Below are positions 9,341 to 17,800 of a DNA stretch of 64,000 bases, piece by piece. Made by a program: the position numbers and the translations under genes. Each line of letters opens with the position of its first letter. Positions within the stretch are counted from its first letter, which is position 1. Below the pieces are notes generated by a model that saw nothing but the letters and a program-made list of their open reading frames with translations, was not told where the DNA came from and did no database searches. Origin of the DNA: Acinetobacter sp. XS-4. GTDB taxonomy: Bacteria; Pseudomonadota; Gammaproteobacteria; Pseudomonadales; Moraxellaceae. Location: contig NZ_CP094657.1 of the NCBI RefSeq assembly GCF_023920705.1, positions 2,728,001 to 2,792,000 on the forward strand. The letters are read 5' to 3'.

Positions 9341-10234
9341 ATGAAAAATCACACAGATATTATCTCTGAAATAAATACTAGAGCACCAAATATATCAAAA
9401 TATTTAACCTCTAGAATTACAGAGCATAATAGAAAAGGTTTAACATTTAATGTAATTGACTCTGGTCCTCTTGATGGGAAGTTAATCGTGCTTCTCCATG
9501 GTTTCCCCGAAACTGCAAGTAGCTGGAATCAAGTCAGTAATATATTAAATGAGCATGGTTATAGAACCTTAGCGATTGATCAGCGGGGATATAGCCCAGC
9601 AGCCTCCCCTAAAGGTCGCTTCAAATATAGCGTAGCTGAGTTAGTTGAAGATGTTTACAGCTTGATAAAAACTCTTGATCAACCTGTATATCTGATGGGA
9701 CATGATTGGGGTTCAATCGTTGCTTGTGAACTAGCACTTAAACATCCAGAGGCTGTAACCCACTTAACGCTAGTATCTGTACCCCATAAAGGTGCTTTCT
9801 TAAAAGCAATGTTAAGTAGCACACAAATCTTTTCTTCTTATTATATGGGGTTATTTCAATTACCAATCATCCCAGAATTCATGTTTAAAAGAACCAAATT
9901 TTTGGGACATTATTTCTTAAGAAACTCAGGGATGACACCTGAACAACTCTCAACTTTTGATAAAGATTTCATTCAGGAAAATCGCTTAGGAACTGCTATT
10001 AATTGGTATCGCAGTATGCTAATTAGCTCTCCACTTTCACTATTTAAAAAAGTAGATGTACCTACTCTATTTGTATGGGGAAGTGAAGATATAGCCGTTT
10101 CAAAAAAGAGTGCTGATCTGAATAAGAATTTTTTTAGCAACCAATATCATGAAGTTTTTATAAAGACTACTCACTGGATTCCAGCACAGAATCCTAATGA
10201 ACTCAGTCAATATTTTTTAAATGCGGTTTCATAA
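9341..10234 (+). CDS. Alpha/beta hydrolase, epoxide hydrolase / dehalogenase branch
   Basis: A 297-residue soluble hydrolase. The oxyanion motif HGFPE (residues 53-57) and the nucleophile elbow GHDWGS with Asp122 place it among epoxide-hydrolase-like and haloalkane-dehalogenase-like enzymes, not serine esterases. The acid would be in WGSEDIAV and the base in THWIPA near the C-terminus. A variable cap separates the elbow from these. No signal peptide is seen. It is probably transcribed with the following DUF6670-like gene, about 60 bases downstream. Substrate unknown. Confidence 0.85.
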   Translation: MKNHTDIISEINTRAPNISKYLTSRITEHNRKGLTFNVIDSGPLDGKLIVLLHGFPETASSWNQVSNILNEHGYRTLAIDQRGYSPAASPKGRFKYSVAELVEDVYSLIKTLDQPVYLMGHDWGSIVACELALKHPEAVTHLTLVSVPHKGAFLKAMLSSTQIFSSYYMGLFQLPIIPEFMFKRTKFLGHYFLRNSGMTPEQLSTFDKDFIQENRLGTAINWYRSMLISSPLSLFKKVDVPTLFVWGSEDIAVSKKSADLNKNFFSNQYHEVFIKTTHWIPAQNPNELSQYFLNAVS

Positions 10235-10293
10235 AACTTGTTTTGCATTCTATTCAAAATTTATTTAATTATTTGCCTATATTGAGAGTTAAT

Positions 10294-11325
10294 ATGAATT
10301 TTCCATTATTACCATCAAATATTGTTTTACCCTCTAAAATCATTAATGCAGTGGATCGCTCTGGTTTAATTAATAGCCAACCATTTGATATCAGCACCGA
10401 AACTCACACGCCCCAAGGTAAGTATACTGCTGTGCATTACGGCGTAATGATTCCTAATTTACCTGCACCCTTTAATTTTCTAAATCTTATTACTGTAGTT
10501 GGCCAGCCTAAAGTTAAGATCTTTAGAAACGAACATTTAATAAAGACGTCAGCAATTGATACAGCCAACTTGCTCATAGGTACAGGGGTAGGAACTCCTG
10601 AACATTTTAATGGTTATAGTGTCAAAAATGATTGTGAACTATTGTCCAATGGAGCGTCTTTGCGTTTTGGTAACGATCTTCTTTTAGAAGGAACATACCC
10701 TCATTTTCATGCTGTTAGAAAAGACCATCAATTTAATTTTGATCTAACAATTAATGCGACAGACAAAATAGCCCAATTTGCAGATTTGGCAGGTGGGTTA
10801 TACCAACATTGGGCGCTGTTATGCCAATATGAGGGATTCTTAGAATATAAAGGAGAGAAAACAGCCGTTAAAGGTCTTTGTACTTACGAGTATGCGCGTG
10901 CAGCCAATATTAATTTAGTCATGAAGTACTTTACCTATCAGATTTTAAATATTGACGATCAAACACAAGTGCTTTTAGTTGAGATTCTTGGACCATTAAA
11001 TGTAGTTTTACAACAACGTGTCTATGTCCGATCTGTCGATGACCACGGCGATATTTATTCTCGTGGATTTAATCTTACTGTTAGTGAATTTGAAGAGAAC
11101 AGAGTCACGACACCAAACAATTTAAGTATGAGATTACCTCGTAAATTCACGTGGAAGGTTGATGATAATTCAGGCAATCCATTAATTGAAATTGAAGGTA
11201 TTGCCAATCGAGACTTTAAATATGGTATGGGTGGTGGATATGCGGGAAGTTACCAATATAAAGGGAAATTCCGTAATAAATCGATTACAGGAACTGGCTA
11301 TATTGAATATTTAGACCTTCGATAA
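10294..11325 (+). CDS. DUF6670-like protein of unknown function
   Basis: A 343-residue protein with no signal peptide and no known catalytic motif. It reads as a beta-rich, lipocalin- or AttH-like protein (PHFHAVRKDHQFNFDL, GGLYQHWALLCQYEGFLEY, GTGYIEYLDLR at the end). I recognise it as like the DUF6670 proteins found in Acinetobacter, with moderate certainty. The frame is open from 10243, but ATG 10294 has GAGAG at proper spacing and a more natural N-terminus. It follows the alpha/beta hydrolase and may act on the same lipid-like substrate, which is inference. Confidence 0.65.
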   Translation: MNFPLLPSNIVLPSKIINAVDRSGLINSQPFDISTETHTPQGKYTAVHYGVMIPNLPAPFNFLNLITVVGQPKVKIFRNEHLIKTSAIDTANLLIGTGVGTPEHFNGYSVKNDCELLSNGASLRFGNDLLLEGTYPHFHAVRKDHQFNFDLTINATDKIAQFADLAGGLYQHWALLCQYEGFLEYKGEKTAVKGLCTYEYARAANINLVMKYFTYQILNIDDQTQVLLVEILGPLNVVLQQRVYVRSVDDHGDIYSRGFNLTVSEFEENRVTTPNNLSMRLPRKFTWKVDDNSGNPLIEIEGIANRDFKYGMGGGYAGSYQYKGKFRNKSITGTGYIEYLDLR

Positions 11326-11361
11326 AAAGCCAAGCAAAATAAGAATATTTGAAAAATCTAA

Positions 11362-11379
11362 AGCCCTCGCTTGAGGGCT
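11362..11379 (+). terminator. Short hairpin terminator
   Basis: AGCCCTC (11362-11368) pairs with GAGGGCT (11373-11379) over a GCTT loop. It is flanked by A-rich sequence on the left and AAAGTTAATTT on the right. It probably ends the hydrolase/DUF6670 transcript. Confidence 0.5.
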
Positions 11380-11389
11380 AAAGTTAATT

Positions 11390-11535
11390 TATTTCACTCA
11401 ATAAACCCTAGTAAAAAAATCCAATATCCTTCCTCTTTCGTCTGCCTGACCCGAACTTAAAATCTGAATGATTACGCCCTCAATCATATATAAAAATAGC
11501 TTTAAATAGTAAGGATAAATAATGAAGGAGTTATT
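11390..11535 (-). pseudogene. Relic of a TetR-family regulator gene (3' part, internal deletion)
   Basis: On the minus strand this stretch reads LFLYMIEGVIIQILSS and continues to a TGA near 11400. It matches the C-terminus of the intact TetR gene at 16706-17278 (LFLYMIEGAIIQHLSS). About 70 aligned bases share roughly 79% identity by hand alignment. Just upstream the relic jumps to the segment matching LLFKA of the intact gene. About 130 bp between two ATTTTT copies are missing, which looks like a short-homology deletion. The N-terminal DNA-binding part is not recognisable. Confidence 0.7.
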
Positions 11536-11658
11536 GTTAAAGAAGGGTTTATAAAGAGGTAAATAAAACAGTCTAGTGAGAATATCCTTTTAAGCGGAAT
11601 ATACACAGATGTTATGCATATTGCCGATTTGAACCAAAAAAATAATTTACGCTTAAAC

Positions 11659-12285
11659 TTATTTTTTCACAGAGAGTAATAAAACAGGATCTTCAATATC
11701 GTAACCAGTTTCTTCTGGAACTCCCAAATATTTAACTACAACCAACCTCTTATTGTGTTTAGGCACGCTATAATTTTGGGAAATGTTTATTGCTTTGGTG
11801 TAATGAACCGCAACATGAGTCTTACTTTGTAAAGACGGCGATTTTACAACATATTCGGTTTTATATTGCGTGATCTTCCCTGAAGGATCAAACCAAGCTG
11901 ATATTTGATTCTGACGAGTTTTTAAGGTTTGAATTTTTACAGTCTTACTATTACTTGTGCTCAAAGGAATTAAATTCCTTTTAATTTTATTTAAAGCTTT
12001 ATCAAACGCTGTACTATCTTGATCATAATCAATCTTATGTGTTTTTGGATTGATATAGAGAGATTTAACTTCAATAAGTTTGTCAGGCGATTTACTATTT
12101 AATAAATAATAATATAGTTGTGGTAGACGTCCTCGACCATCTTCGTAGTGTCTTAATACATAAAGTTTCTTCTCTTTTTGCTGATAACCCAATACTTCAA
12201 TTTTTTGTCCACCACCCACTGTCGCATAGCTATGTGCGGATAAGGTAAGAATCGTGCTAAAAGTTAGAAATTTTAGAAATTTCAT
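11659..12285 (-). CDS. Secreted protein of unknown function
   Basis: A 208-residue protein with a signal peptide (MKFLKFLTFSTILTLSAHSYA, cleavage before TVGGG). The mature part is basic and soluble, with GGGQKIEVLGYQQKEKKLYV near the N-terminus and ETGYDIEDPVLLLSVKK at the C-terminus. I do not recognise the family. AAGGAT about 10 bases upstream of the ATG supports the start. It is monocistronic on the minus strand. Confidence 0.7.
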   Translation of the reverse strand: MKFLKFLTFSTILTLSAHSYATVGGGQKIEVLGYQQKEKKLYVLRHYEDGRGRLPQLYYYLLNSKSPDKLIEVKSLYINPKTHKIDYDQDSTAFDKALNKIKRNLIPLSTSNSKTVKIQTLKTRQNQISAWFDPSGKITQYKTEYVVKSPSLQSKTHVAVHYTKAINISQNYSVPKHNKRLVVVKYLGVPEETGYDIEDPVLLLSVKK

Positions 12286-12472
12286 CAGTTCATATCCTTG
12301 TGATCTGGTAACTATATTGTATAAATATCAATCAGATTAAAATGTTACTTGCTGTTTTTATATTCTTTTGTACAGAAGCAGCTTTTTAAGGAGAGAGTTC
12401 TCTAATTATTATTTCTCCCCCTTCACACGATTCATCCAGCTTTTAGACCTAAGTCATCATAGAAGAACAGGC

Positions 12473-13333
12473 TTATGCAGTATTACGTTTATATGAGAAA
12501 TAAGAACACCCTGCACACGATGCCATAATAATTGCTATTCCAATGATCTGAAAACTGTTTAATCGTTCATCTAAAATCAGCCATCCGGCTAAAGCACTCA
12601 CCGCTGGTGATGCGCTCACTAATATTCCAAAAACACGTGGATGCAGTTTTTTCATCGCAACCATATCTAATATAAATGGAATAGCACTCGCTAGCATCGC
12701 CATGAGTAAACATGTCAAAAGAATCTTATAACTATCAAAAATATGGATAATGTGAGAAGCCCCTAAAGGTGTTGCAAACAAAGCCGCTAGGAACATTCCA
12801 GTTGCAACAGAGCTTCCGCCACCTTGTGCAACTTTAGAGCCATAAATAATATACAGTCCCCAACCCACGGCAGCCACAAGCGCATACGTCATACCAATAA
12901 AACTAAAGTTATTGTTTGAATTGCCCATAGGTAAAAAAAGCAAACCAATAAGAGATAATGCTCCCCAAAAATAATCTAATTTATTTTTGGACATTAAAAT
13001 AGCAACCGTAAGCGGTCCTAACACTTCGATGGAAATAGCGATCCCAACAGACATATAAGAAAATGCTTTATAAATTAAAGTATTCATTAAAGTGAGGATG
13101 GCCCCATAAATAATGAGATTTTTCCAATTGGTCTGTCTGTTCCAGTCTCTCCAAGGTTTATAAACAATCCATAAGAAACATGCTGCTAAAGCAAGTCGAG
13201 TTAAGGTCACTCCTTCTGCACTCAGAATTGGAAAAAGGGCTTTTCCTATTGATGCTCCTATTTGCACAGAAACTAAAGATAGAAATGCGGCTGCAAATGC
13301 CATGCCTTGCTTGGAGTTTGTCTCAATCATCAT
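12473..13333 (-). CDS. EamA-family exporter, RhtA-like (threonine/homoserine efflux)
   Basis: A 286-residue inner-membrane protein with ten predicted hydrophobic helices in two EamA repeats. It resembles RhtA/YbiF: SVQIGASIGKALFP in the first helix, IEVLGPLTVAI, and HPRVFGILVSASPAVSALAG in the second repeat. Such proteins export neutral amino acids. Upstream GTG (13342) and ATG (13330) starts are also possible. It is transcribed away from an Lrp-type regulator about 120 bp off, so amino-acid-responsive control is likely. Confidence 0.85.
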   Translation of the reverse strand: MMIETNSKQGMAFAAAFLSLVSVQIGASIGKALFPILSAEGVTLTRLALAACFLWIVYKPWRDWNRQTNWKNLIIYGAILTLMNTLIYKAFSYMSVGIAISIEVLGPLTVAILMSKNKLDYFWGALSLIGLLFLPMGNSNNNFSFIGMTYALVAAVGWGLYIIYGSKVAQGGGSSVATGMFLAALFATPLGASHIIHIFDSYKILLTCLLMAMLASAIPFILDMVAMKKLHPRVFGILVSASPAVSALAGWLILDERLNSFQIIGIAIIMASCAGCSYFSYKRNTA

Positions 13334-13451
13334 ATTTACCACTCTGGGAATGATTGAAATTTTAATTCTATATAATCAATATATTTCTTCTATTTCTCTC
13401 AACAAAACGATTAAATAACTCTATATTTAAAGCTTAATGAGAGATTTACTC

Positions 13452-13919
13452 ATGTCAGATATTTCTTTAGATAATTTTGATTATGCAATCTTAAGAATAC
13501 TTCAAAAAGACAATAAAACTTCGCATCGAGAAATTTCTGAAAAAATTGGCCTATCCTCCGCTTCTGTTCAAAGACGTATATCTCGTATGGAAGAAAAGGA
13601 AATTATTTTAAGAAATTGCGCTATTTTAAATCCGCTAAAATTTGGAGAAAAAATTACTTCTATTATTGAAGTCCGACTTAGCGAAGACCGCTCTGTAGTG
13701 ATGGACAGAGCGAAGCTATACTTTGCTTCTGTTGAAGAGATTCAACAGTGCTACTTTGTGAATGGAGGCGTCTCTTTTATCATTATCATGCTGAGCAACA
13801 ACTTATCTCATTTTGAAAGTTTAGTTAGAAAACATTTTGCTGATAATGAAGATGTAAAAACATATCGGACCTTAATTGTTTTAGATCGCGTAAAAGTAAA
13901 CTTTGAGTTAAATATTTAA
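13452..13919 (+). CDS. Lrp/AsnC-family transcriptional regulator
   Basis: A 155-residue regulator. The N-terminal winged helix is clear (DNFDYAILRILQKDNKTSHREISEKIGLSSASVQRRI split over residues 6-42), followed by a RAM ligand domain (TSIIEVRLSE, EIQQCYFVNGGVSFIIIML). The ATG at 13452 has GAGAG eight bases upstream; an in-frame ATG at 13437 is less likely. Divergent orientation to the RhtA-like exporter suggests it controls that gene in response to an amino acid. Confidence 0.9.
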   Translation: MSDISLDNFDYAILRILQKDNKTSHREISEKIGLSSASVQRRISRMEEKEIILRNCAILNPLKFGEKITSIIEVRLSEDRSVVMDRAKLYFASVEEIQQCYFVNGGVSFIIIMLSNNLSHFESLVRKHFADNEDVKTYRTLIVLDRVKVNFELNI

Positions 13920-13929
13920 ACTTTTCTAA

Positions 13930-14040
13930 ATGAAATCGAATCCTGTTGTAAATCAGCCAACGCTCTGTTCATGGCCACGCATAGGTAATGACCACGTGGT
14001 CGTGATTTATGAAGCCAATATTTATTTTGGTCTGACCTGA
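13930..14040 (+). CDS. Possible 36-residue peptide or gene fragment
   Basis: An ATG-to-TGA frame of 36 codons begins 10 bases after the Lrp gene (starts MKSNPVVNQPTLCSWPRIGN). The amino-acid pattern looks protein-like (DHVVVIYEANIYFGLT) but has no obvious ribosome site. It contains a 12-bp palindrome, GACCACGTGGTC, at 13990-14001. It may be a fragment of a lost gene. Confidence 0.25.
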   Translation: MKSNPVVNQPTLCSWPRIGNDHVVVIYEANIYFGLT

Positions 14041-14095
14041 AATTAGCAAGTGGATAATCTAAATGCTCAAATTAATCGTTTTTATTGCTAATAAT

Positions 14096-14126
14096 AACCA
14101 GCCTAGTAAAACCAAGGCTGGTTTTT
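14096..14126. terminator. Bidirectional hairpin terminator
   Basis: AACCAGCCT (14096-14104) pairs with AGGCTGGTT (14115-14123), followed by TTT. It lies between the rightward Lrp gene and the end of the leftward TetR gene, so it can serve both. Confidence 0.75.
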
Positions 14127-14146
14127 AAACTCAAATATAGAATAAA

Positions 14147-14782
14147 TTAAGAATTTATCTCTGCCGAAGAAGCAAGCAAACTTGTTGCATAATTCATAAT
14201 TAATAAAACTAAATTATTGGCTTTCTCTTCAGATTCAGCTAAACGTCCTTCCAGTAAAAGATGAGATAGACCATGTACAAGGCTACAACTCAGCATTGCT
14301 AATACTTCAACTTGGGCATCATCTTCACTCAACCTCAAAATTGAAGCTGTTAACCTTTGTAATTGTGTATATGTACTATCCACCGCCTCTTTTAACTCAA
14401 TTGCTTCATTCTTTTGTAAATCAGGATTAAACATCAAAGCAAATAGATTTCGATTATTTTTTGCAAAGTTGATATAGGCTAAACCAAATAATTTCAAAGC
14501 CTCCGGCTGAGAATTAGCATATTGTAATGTTTGACTTTGTTCCTCCTGTAAACGCTGAAATCCTTTTGCTGCCAGCGCTACTAGAAAGCTCTCTTTGTTT
14601 TCGAAATGCCGATATACCGCGTTAGCACTTACCCCAATTTGCCTTGCCATTTCTCTAAAACTCAGGCTTTCAGCATCATTATTTTCTAAATGAACCAACC
14701 CTGCATTCAATAATTCTTCACGTACATTTCCATGATGGTAATTTGATTTTTGACTTAAATTTTCTGATTGCTTTAAAGACAT
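14147..14782 (-). CDS. TetR/AcrR-family transcriptional regulator
   Basis: A 211-residue repressor. The N-terminal helix-turn-helix is clear (LSFREMARQIGVSANAVYRHFENKESFL, roughly residues 42-70), followed by an all-helical ligand domain of the WHG type. The MSLKQSEN start at 14782 is preferred; a start five codons upstream has nothing to support it. A perfect 11-bp inverted repeat lies 25 bp upstream and is the likely self-operator. The divergent partner is the FilA-like gene at 15021. Confidence 0.9.
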   Translation of the reverse strand: MSLKQSENLSQKSNYHHGNVREELLNAGLVHLENNDAESLSFREMARQIGVSANAVYRHFENKESFLVALAAKGFQRLQEEQSQTLQYANSQPEALKLFGLAYINFAKNNRNLFALMFNPDLQKNEAIELKEAVDSTYTQLQRLTASILRLSEDDAQVEVLAMLSCSLVHGLSHLLLEGRLAESEEKANNLVLLIMNYATSLLASSAEINS

Positions 14783-14806
14783 GTTGACACCGCACACATA
14801 CTATAA

Positions 14807-14835
14807 GCATAATGTGTGCACTGAACACATTATGC
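14807..14835. promoter_or_regulatory. Inverted-repeat operator, probably for the adjacent TetR regulator
   Basis: GCATAATGTGT (14807-14817) and ACACATTATGC (14825-14835) form a perfect 11-bp inverted repeat with a 7-base spacer. It lies between the TetR gene and the divergent FilA-like gene, where TetR proteins usually bind to control themselves and the neighbour. Confidence 0.65.
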
Positions 14836-15020
14836 TTTTACCTGTAGTTTTATCCTCCTAAGAGAATAAATCCTATTTGTTCAGTAAAAATGCTTAAACA
14901 AAACAATTACCTAAAAGTCACACTCAAACAATAAGGCTGTAAGGCAAAGGAGCTTGGACTCATAAAGTAAATTTTTAGTTTTCTTTTTGAGTCTAATCAT
15001 CTTTAAGCAAAGGAACTGAT

Positions 15021-16106
15021 ATGAATAATCTCAGAAGTATAAAACAGGCTTTCTTATTTACAATACCATTAATGTTGGCCAGTTCACTTGTGAACGCCGA
15101 ACTCAATCCGTTAAATGATAAAAGTTTAGCGAGCGTAACTGGTCAGGCACTATTTAATCTAACCAATATTGCAGCTAATCAAAATGGTAATCCAAATACA
15201 GATGTTGGCTTTTATCGTCTCGGGATGGAAGCACAAATAGAATTAAATACAAATATTAAACGTTTACAGTTGGGTTGCGGTGGGATTAAAGGAGTGGGTT
15301 GTGACATTGATATTGAAGATATTAGTTTAGCAGGTGTCCTCCCCGTAAATGGTAGCTATGCTGGATCAGATGCCGTTATTACTAATCCTTTTATCGAGTT
15401 TGCTATAAAATCGCCAGACAGTGCTTCTACTCGAGAAATTGTTGGCTTTCGCCTTGGGGCATTAGGCATATTAGGCAAACTTGGATTGGGATCAAATACG
15501 GATTTAACAACATTAGCTGATGACACAGGAGGAATTAACTCTTTATCTGGTGATTTGAATTTAACGCTTACGAATACTGTTCTGAAAAATGTAGTGATTG
15601 AAAATGGATTGATCTCTACAGAAGCACATATTAATGATTATAACAAACCGCTTATTCTTAACCGCTCTGCATCAGCAACGCTAGATAATGTAGTCGCTAA
15701 AACTGGTCCACTAAGACTATTAGGTATCTTAGATCTACCTTTAGGTTTAACTCTAAGTAATGCCACATTAAAAGATTATCCTCTGTCTGGTTTTCATGAA
15801 ATTTTACTAGCTCAAGATACGGCAGGAACAATTCCTACTAGTGACACATCACTATCCCTACAAAAACAAGCTATCCAGTGGCAAAAAATAAGTTCTGGCA
15901 GCTTCGAAAATACTGTCGCGGCCCAACCTGGATGGTGGCTTTCCTTACCAAAAGTTTTACTCACTGATATCGAAACACAACAGCGAATTGATGTAGGACT
16001 TGGGGAAGCACTAGGAGGATTAGTTGGTCGAGAGTTAATTATTAATCCTCTTGACTCTGGACAGATAGGCATTAAAAACTGCTACGGGAACTTAAAGTTT
16101 TGCTAA
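15021..16106 (+). CDS. FilA-like / DUF6160-like secreted surface protein
   Basis: A 361-residue exported protein with a signal peptide cleaved after residue 26 (SSLVNA/ELNPL). Right after it comes LNDKSLASVTGQALFNL, a motif shared by Acinetobacter FilA-like pilus-associated proteins and DUF6160 proteins. The rest is low-charge and repetitive, rich in Asn, Leu and Gly (LTLTNTVLKNVVIENGL), as in a beta-solenoid. An AAAGGAACTG ribosome site precedes the ATG. The next gene begins 25 bases downstream and looks like FilB. The other Fil genes are not present here. Confidence 0.6.
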   Translation: MNNLRSIKQAFLFTIPLMLASSLVNAELNPLNDKSLASVTGQALFNLTNIAANQNGNPNTDVGFYRLGMEAQIELNTNIKRLQLGCGGIKGVGCDIDIEDISLAGVLPVNGSYAGSDAVITNPFIEFAIKSPDSASTREIVGFRLGALGILGKLGLGSNTDLTTLADDTGGINSLSGDLNLTLTNTVLKNVVIENGLISTEAHINDYNKPLILNRSASATLDNVVAKTGPLRLLGILDLPLGLTLSNATLKDYPLSGFHEILLAQDTAGTIPTSDTSLSLQKQAIQWQKISSGSFENTVAAQPGWWLSLPKVLLTDIETQQRIDVGLGEALGGLVGRELIINPLDSGQIGIKNCYGNLKFC

Positions 16107-16131
16107 GTAAAAATTGCATACAAGCATTTAT

Positions 16132-16698
16132 ATGATGATTAAATTAAAAAAACTCATCTTTTTTATATCATTATTAGCAGGGCTGAATACAACCCAAGCT
16201 ACCACAGTCTATAGGTCAATAAATATGTGCTCAGCTTCAGTCCAACATATACCTAATAATATCCAGAGTTCTATCTCTAAACTTAAAGTGGGCTCAATAA
16301 ATTCAAATAGTTCAAACATCGCCTTTATTATTGCTTCCGCAATTACTGCAAAATACGATAAACCAATAGATTTAGACCTTATTACTGTTTATCTGCAAGC
16401 TCAACGAAATCTGGAAAATTCCCATTATTCATTACTTGATATCAAGAAAACTTTCGAGAATTTCAATATATCAGTTGCGGCAAAAAAAAATGCATCACCC
16501 TTTGATCTGCTAAGTTTAAGTAATGAAATACTGATTGGTATTGATCAACAAGATCAGTTTTTTGCGCTAGTTGGCTCATCGCAAGAATATGTATATTTAA
16601 TTTATGGAATCATGAACCGAAAAGCGCTGATCTGCCCTCTTAAAAAATCTTTATTTATTCAAAATTTCACTACAAATAAGTTTTTAATTCTTAGATAA
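16132..16698 (+). CDS. C39-peptidase-like protein without catalytic residues (FilB-like)
   Basis: A 188-residue protein with a signal peptide (KKLIFFISLLAGLNTTQA). The layout follows the C39 peptidase fold: a first helix where SSNIAFIIASAITAKY replaces the usual Asp-Cys-Gly-Pro-Ala segment, then LLDIKKTFENFNI, then GIDQQDQFFALVGSSQEYVYL where the usual catalytic His-Phe-Val is Gln-Phe-Phe. Both the nucleophile and the histidine therefore seem lost, so it is probably a binding or processing partner, not a protease. It follows the FilA-like gene closely. The start is uncertain; ATGs at 16132 and 16135 and a TTG at 16114 are in frame, none with a good ribosome site. Confidence 0.5.
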   Translation: MMIKLKKLIFFISLLAGLNTTQATTVYRSINMCSASVQHIPNNIQSSISKLKVGSINSNSSNIAFIIASAITAKYDKPIDLDLITVYLQAQRNLENSHYSLLDIKKTFENFNISVAAKKNASPFDLLSLSNEILIGIDQQDQFFALVGSSQEYVYLIYGIMNRKALICPLKKSLFIQNFTTNKFLILR

Positions 16699-16705
16699 GT
16701 AAGAT

Positions 16706-17278
16706 TTAAAGACCTAAATATTTATTTAGAAAGACATTAGAAATCATATTCCAGTAGCTTTCTCTATTGTCTACCCCATCTGAGCTTAGATGCTGAATAA
16801 TTGCGCCTTCAATCATATATAAAAATAGTTTTGCATCCTGAAAAGTCGCATCGATTTTTAGTTTTATAAGCTGGCTATAGATTTCATTGATGAGCCAAGT
16901 TCTATATTTAATCGCAACTTGATAGGCTTTTGAATAGGTCAGTTTTATTTCAAAAATGGCTTTAAATAGTAAGTAGTAAAGCCCCTCTAAATCCGTGTGT
17001 AAGAAATAAAGTGCCTTGAGTTTATCTTTCACGTTTGAACCTTGGCCGTACTCAGCAATTGAAACCACTTTTTCTTTTAATCGTTCTTTTTGTACGATTA
17101 AGCAGATTTCAATAAACCGCTCTTTCGAGTGAAAGTAGTTATAAAAAGTCGCTTTTGGAATTCCGCACTCGTTCACAATTCGGTCGACACCAACCGTATG
17201 AAATCCGTGATGGTGAAATAAATTAATTGATGTATTAATAACTTGTATAGCGCGTGTAGGGAGAACTAACTTTGGCAT
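16706..17278 (-). CDS. TetR/AcrR-family transcriptional regulator
   Basis: A 190-residue regulator with a textbook TetR N-terminus (INLFHHHGFHTVGVDRIVNE then CGIPKATFYNYFHSKERFI). The C-terminal domain ends LFLYMIEGAIIQHLSS. The start MPKLVLPTRAI at 17278 is preferred over an upstream extension of 32 codons with unlikely composition. It faces the FilB-like gene tail to tail with only a few bases between. A decayed relative of this gene lies at about 11.4 kb. Target unknown. Confidence 0.9.
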   Translation of the reverse strand: MPKLVLPTRAIQVINTSINLFHHHGFHTVGVDRIVNECGIPKATFYNYFHSKERFIEICLIVQKERLKEKVVSIAEYGQGSNVKDKLKALYFLHTDLEGLYYLLFKAIFEIKLTYSKAYQVAIKYRTWLINEIYSQLIKLKIDATFQDAKLFLYMIEGAIIQHLSSDGVDNRESYWNMISNVFLNKYLGL

Positions 17279-17479
17279 GGTTTTACCGTTATAAAAATTC
17301 TTGTTGTTTCTAAATGAGATACTTTTTTGGGAGAAAAAAAGGCGCAGCAAAGCCGTAAAGACTGTGCGTGGCACATCTCGAGTTTGTTATTGCTAAGTTT
17401 TAAATAAAAAAGACTTAAAGCCTGAAAACCTTAGAGCAATCAAGCTGCTTTAATTTTTTAAGCTGTGTCGTTATAGCTT
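17279..17479. other. Upstream region of the TetR gene
   Basis: AT-rich spacer leading into the structured element. It should contain the TetR promoter on the minus strand. No operator-like repeat stands out. Confidence 0.4.
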
Positions 17480-17800
17480 TTGGCAAAGGCTGCCAAGAAA
17501 TAATGGATGTGCAAAGCAAACTCCTTTTTATTGGGAGTTCTGCCAGACCTTAATAAGAATTATGGTGGCAGAACGGAAGTGGGTTCGCGGACTGGTTTCG
17601 ACTCCAGCACACCCGAAGGTGTCCCACTCCCGTCCTACCGCAACGGGAGGGAACGAGGAGATGCTCACACAAAACTATTCCTCAGAAGAAATAATCCTGA
17701 TGTGGTCGAAAAAACCGGTCCGCGACGACCGTCTGGCAATGTGGCCAGCAGGCAAAGAATAGTGCCCAACCCTTTTGCAGTCAAGCACGCAAAATGCCAT
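17480..17800 (+). ncRNA. GC-rich, strongly folded element, possibly a phage-type structured RNA (C4/Ash-like)
   Basis: About 300 bp with clearly higher G+C than its surroundings. Several perfect stems line up: TGGCA 17481-17485 with 17491-17495; GTTCTGCCA 17537-17545 with TGGCAGAAC 17566-17574; GTGGG 17579-17583 with CCCAC 17623-17627, enclosing CTGG/CCAG and ACACC-CGAA-GGTGT hairpins as a three-way junction; CTCCCGT 17627-17633 with ACGGGAG 17643-17649; CTGGC 17733-17737 with GCCAG 17744-17748. Short overlapping ORFs (17507-17809 and 17562-17762) have odd composition and recall phage Ash/Icd-like entries that overlap C4-type antisense RNA loci. Strand and identity are inference. Confidence 0.4.
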
